NCBI GenBank assembly: GCA_023376005.1
Contig: CM042151.1
Location: 79,387,917-79,451,916 of the forward strand
Reading direction: 5' to 3'
Source of the DNA: Doryteuthis pealeii
Lineage: Eukaryota; Mollusca; Cephalopoda; Myopsida; Loliginidae
Length of the DNA stretch: 64,000 bases
The notes under the pieces were generated by a model. The model saw only the letters and a list, made by a program, of their open reading frames with translations, did not search any database and had not been told where the DNA came from. Of this stretch, positions 60,717 through 64,000 are shown in pieces; position 1 is the first letter of the stretch, and every line of letters begins with the position of its first letter. The translations under genes were made by a program, and so were the position numbers.

Positions 60717-61832
60717 ATGCAGACACCTAATGAAGAGAAACCATATCCTTGTGAAGTTTGTGGATCGGCATTTTCAGAAAGTTCCACTTTAAAAAGCCAC
60801 ATGCAAACACATACTGGAGAGAAACCATATCCTTGTGAAGTGTGTGGATTGGCATTTTCCCTTAATTCCAGTTTGGAAAAACATATGCAAACACACGCAG
60901 GTGAGAAATCATTTTCTGATAAAGCATGTGCATCAGCATTTTCAGATGGCTCCCATTTAGAAAGTCACATGCAAATACAAAGCGGAGAAAAACCATTTTC
61001 TTGTGAAATATGTGGATCAAGATTTTCAGATAGCTACTATGTAAAAAGACACATGCGAATACACACAGGTGAGAAACCATATTCTTGTAAAGTGTGTGGT
61101 TCAGCATTTTTGGATAGTTCTGGTTTGAGAAGACATGAACGCATTCATACAGGAGAGAAACCGTTTTCATGCAAAGTATGTAAATCCACATTTTTAGAGA
61201 GCTCTCATTTACAAAAACACGTGCGAACACACACAGGTGAGAAACCATATTCTTGTGAAGTGTGTGATTCAGCGTTTTCAATGAGCTCTCATTTAAAGAC
61301 ACACATGCGAATACACACAGGAGAAAAACCATTTTCTTGTGAAATATGTGGATCAGCATTTTCAGCAAGCTCCAGTTTAAAAACACATATGCGAACGCAC
61401 ACTAAGGAGAGACCATATTCCTGCACAGAGTGTGGATTAGCATTTTCAGTGAAGTCCAATTTAAAAACCCACATGCAAAGACATACAGGAGATAATCAAT
61501 TTTCTTGTAATATATGTGGAAAAACTTCTTCAAATATATTTAATTTAAAAAGACACATGCAAATACACACAGGTGAAAAACCATTTTCTTGTGGACTGTG
61601 TGGATCAACATTTCCAGATCGTACCAGCCTAACTAGACACCTGCGAATACACACTGGAGAGAAACCGTTTACCTGTGAAGTGTGTGGATCAGCATCCAGA
61701 TGCAATTCTGATTTTAAGAAACACATGAGAATACATACAGGCGAGAAACCATATTCATGTGAAATATGTGGATCGGCATTTTCAGTGAGTGGCAGTTTAA
61801 ATAGACATATGCGAACGCACACTAATGCATAA
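60717..61832 (+). CDS. C2H2 zinc-finger protein, copy 5, 13 fingers
   Basis: An open 371-residue frame, [12 protein letters not shown] to HTNA, with 13 finger units, the most divergent of the cluster. Finger 3 ([10 protein letters not shown]...HMQIQS) has Asp for the first Cys and Gln for the last His, so it probably cannot hold zinc. Fingers 10 and 12 have Ser in place of the core Phe. The other units keep all four ligands. The stop at 61830-61832 lies in a linker where relatives read NEKP; the same frame then continues for two more fingers to a TAG at 61995-61997. The product would be a nuclear DNA-binding protein by family; target unknown. Start chosen by homology. It shares its 5' flank with copy 1 rather than with copies 2-4, and finger 1 (ESSTLKSH) also matches copy 1. 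Confidence 0.88.
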   Translation: MQTPNEEKPYPCEVCGSAFSESSTLKSHMQTHTGEKPYPCEVCGLAFSLNSSLEKHMQTHAGEKSFSDKACASAFSDGSHLESHMQIQSGEKPFSCEICGSRFSDSYYVKRHMRIHTGEKPYSCKVCGSAFLDSSGLRRHERIHTGEKPFSCKVCKSTFLESSHLQKHVRTHTGEKPYSCEVCDSAFSMSSHLKTHMRIHTGEKPFSCEICGSAFSASSSLKTHMRTHTKERPYSCTECGLAFSVKSNLKTHMQRHTGDNQFSCNICGKTSSNIFNLKRHMQIHTGEKPFSCGLCGSTFPDRTSLTRHLRIHTGEKPFTCEVCGSASRCNSDFKKHMRIHTGEKPYSCEICGSAFSVSGSLNRHMRTHTNA

Positions 61833-62165
61833 CCCTATTGCTGCACTGCGTGTGGATCAAAATTTACAGTGAGCTCCGCTTTTAAACCCCATATGCAAAT
61901 ACATACAGGAGAGAAGCCATTTTCTTGTAAAGTATGTGGATCAGCGTTTTCATTGAGTTGCAGTTTAAAAAAACATATGCGAATACACACTGGATAGAAA
62001 CTGTATTACATGAGGTGTGTAGATCAGTATTCAGATGAAGTTCTGATTTTTTTTAAAAACACATGAGGGTGCATACAGACTAGAAAGCATTTTCATGCCA
62101 AGTATATGTACTAACATTTTCAAATAACTCCTCTTTAAAAAAGATACATGAGAATACACACAGGA
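61833..62165 (+). pseudogene. Fingers beyond the stop of copy 5
   Basis: 61833-61997 continues in the same frame with [20 protein letters not shown] and [20 protein letters not shown], ending IHTG and TAG: two fingers with complete ligands. 62000-62165 holds further frameshifted remnants (HMRIHTG-like sequence near 62145). The first part was lost from the protein by the TAA at 61830 unless that codon is read through. Confidence 0.8.
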
Positions 62166-63105
62166 TAATATAGATGAGTATTCTTTCAGTGATTCAATTA
62201 AAAAAAAACGTGTAATCACACAGGAGAGAAAACATTGTAAAGTGTGAAGATCAACAGTTTTCCAAGATTCACTTAAAACTGTCCATTGTAAATATTCTTC
62301 CTAAAACTGATGTTTTTTATTGACTTTTCTATCTCAGTGTAAATAATTTTTTAAATCTTAATCAAATGCTCTATCACTCTTTTTTTTCTATCATCTGTCT
62401 ATTCATCTATCTTTCACTATCTATCTTTATCTCTCTCTTTCTATCAATCTATCTCTCCTCTCTTTCTATCTATCTCTCTTTCAATATTTCAATCTATCCA
62501 TCTCTTTTTATCTCTATCTATCTACCTCTTTTTCCATCTATCTTTCTTTCCTTCTCTGTATTTATTCTATATATCTCTCTCTTTTAGCATATTTGTTTAT
62601 GTTTTTAAGTTTTTTCTTTCTTTTTAAATGTTTTTATGCATTAGACCTACCCTTAATCAAATATTATAGGCATTTATCTCTTTTACTGATTTGTATGATT
62701 TTTTTTGTTTTGTTTTAAAAAATGTATATCCATTGAATATCCTGCTTTATTTTCTAATTTGAACGTGATATATATTTACTTGTCCTTGTTGATTTAATTT
62801 TATCATGTTGTATTTGCTGAAATCTAAAAGGTTCCTTTGTTGAATATATATTCTGAGCCTAATGAATTTATAATTCCATGATGACATCGATTAATGTTTC
62901 TCCCTATTATAAGTAAAAAGAATCTTATACATATATAGATATATATATATATTTGATGAATTAAAAATTTATTCATTTTTCCACCATTTTTCCCTTCCTA
63001 TCACTGTTCTTCATTTTATTGTTGTCAATAAAAACTAAAAATTATGAATAAAGGAAATTTGTTACAATTAAAAATTTGTGTAAGATTTGTTAATTCTTCC
63101 ATCTA
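62166..63105 (+). other. 3' flank of zinc-finger copy 5
   Basis: Matches the flank of copy 4 (TGAGTATTCTTTCAGTGATT, GAAGATCAACAGTTTTC), then a (TCTA)/(TCTC)-rich simple repeat at about 62375-62590, then the shared AT-rich tail. The open frame in the simple repeat is not coding. Confidence 0.65.
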
Positions 63106-63109
63106 TGTT

Positions 63110-64000
63110 AATTAGGCTGACCCTGATCAAAAAACGGAATGTGCAAATTTTAATGATATAGTTGAGCTGATAGTTGACCCACAAAACCTTTGAAGTTGGA
63201 ACATACACAACCATTATTTCAAAATCAAAAGATGTAATCCAGGATGGTTGGAGATTAAACACAGTATCTGATGCAGATTCCATATCCATCATCAAGATAA
63301 TCTCTAGCCTGTTTTAGCATCATGTTGAATAAGATAGGAAAGAGATTCAGTACCAGGATGCAACTCTGCTTCACTCTTATGGTAATTTCTGATGCAGATT
63401 CCATATCCATCATCAAGATAATCTCTAGCCTGTCTTAGCATCATGTTGAATAAGATAGGAAAGAGATTCAGTACCAGGATGCAACTCGGCTTCACTCTTA
63501 TGGTAGTTACTGATGCAGATTCCATATCCATCATCAAGATAATCTCTAGCTTTTTTAGCATCATGTTGAATAAGATAGGAAAGAGATTCAGTACCAGGAT
63601 GCAACTCGGCTTCACTCTTATGGTAGTTACTGATGCAGATTCCATATCCATCATCAAGATAATCTCTAGCCTGTTTTAGCATCATGTTGAATAAGATAGG
63701 AAAGAGATTCAGTACCAGGATGCAACTCGCTTCACTCTTATGGTAGTTACTGATGCAGATTCCATATCCATCATCAAGATAATCTCTAGCCTGTCTTAGC
63801 ATCATGTTGAATAAGATAGGAAAGAGATTCAGTACCAGGATGCAACTCGCTTCACTCTTATGGTAGTTACTGATGCAGATTCCATATCCATCATCAAGAT
63901 AATCTCTAGCTTGTTTTAGCATCATGTTGAATAAGATAGGAAAGAGATTCAGTACCAGGATGCAACTCGGCTTCACTCTTATGGTAGTTACTGATGCAGA
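63110..64000 (-). repeat. Tandem repeat built from a retrotransposon RT fragment
   Basis: Units of 120-121 bases starting GATGCAGATTCCATATCCAT at 63270, 63391, 63512, 63632, 63752, 63872 and 63993, running off the window end. On the - strand each unit encodes KPSCILVLNLFPILFNMMLK then ARDYLDDGYGICI. This resembles the motif B region of a non-LTR reverse transcriptase (pattern GxKQGCxLxPxLFxIxxxMML). 63110-63270 is adjoining decayed retrotransposon sequence. Confidence 0.75.

Noticed and set aside
62366..62587. Hydrophobic Ser/Leu/Ile frame that looks like a membrane protein
   Set aside because: Translation of a (TCTA)/(TCTC) simple repeat in the zinc-finger 3' flank.
63270..64000. CRISPR-like array
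   Set aside because: Whole 120-base units repeat without unique spacers and encode a reverse-transcriptase fragment; the genome is eukaryotic.

Overview
The window looks like a stretch of an octopus-type (cephalopod) nuclear genome. This is an inference from four things: AT-rich DNA, a head-to-tail family of C2H2 zinc-finger genes made of near-identical HTGEKP-linked fingers, tRNA-derived SINEs, and Penelope-like elements (PLEs) lying among many nested repeats. No bacterial or organellar genes are present. All clearly coding host sequence belongs to the zinc-finger family; everything else readable is mobile-element sequence, decayed duplicates or satellite DNA.

Zinc-finger cluster, all on the + strand: copy 1 (3581-5036) is broken by two single-base deletions. 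Copy 2 (15553-16400) is cut by a 100-base assembly gap. Copy 3 (22208-23320) and copy 4 (40208-41323) are intact 13-finger genes. Copy 5 (60717-61832) is an open 13-finger gene that has lost two further fingers to an in-frame stop. Each copy has the same acceptor-like sequence (TTTATTCACAG) before its large terminal exon, a degenerate finger-like segment before the main ATG, and 3' flanks with crumbling fingers. This indicates repeated duplication of a unit several kb long. The products are expected to be nuclear DNA-binding proteins; aligned copies differ about twice as often at base-contacting helix positions as elsewhere (hand count).

Between the genes: 0.1-3.2 kb holds an inverted pair of 410-435-base repeats enclosing SINEs. 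7.7-10.1 kb and 29.4-33.0 kb are two copies of one segment, each carrying a decayed non-LTR retrotransposon on the - strand. 11.3-21.4, 33.6-39.4 and 51.3-55.0 kb are very AT-rich nested repeats. They contain at least five copies of what I think is a hAT-like non-autonomous transposon family, with termini TAGGTACCACCA / TGGTGGTACCTA and 8-base target-site duplications. 25.5-26.8 kb is a (TA)n-rich minisatellite.

Three PLEs are recognisable: 28.3-29.2 kb (-), 42.5-46.8 kb (+, flanked by pseudo-LTR-like repeats and interrupted by a SINE and an LTR-like block), and 47.3-48.6 kb (+, with an inverted 5' part). Two well-formed hammerhead ribozyme candidates lie at 48.48-48.54 kb (+) and 48.69-48.75 kb (-). 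55.5-56.5 kb is a 45-base minisatellite grown from a dispersed repeat, and 63.3-64.0 kb is a 120-base tandem repeat made from a reverse-transcriptase fragment. Most other open frames in the window are satellite, antisense or AT-rich chance frames.
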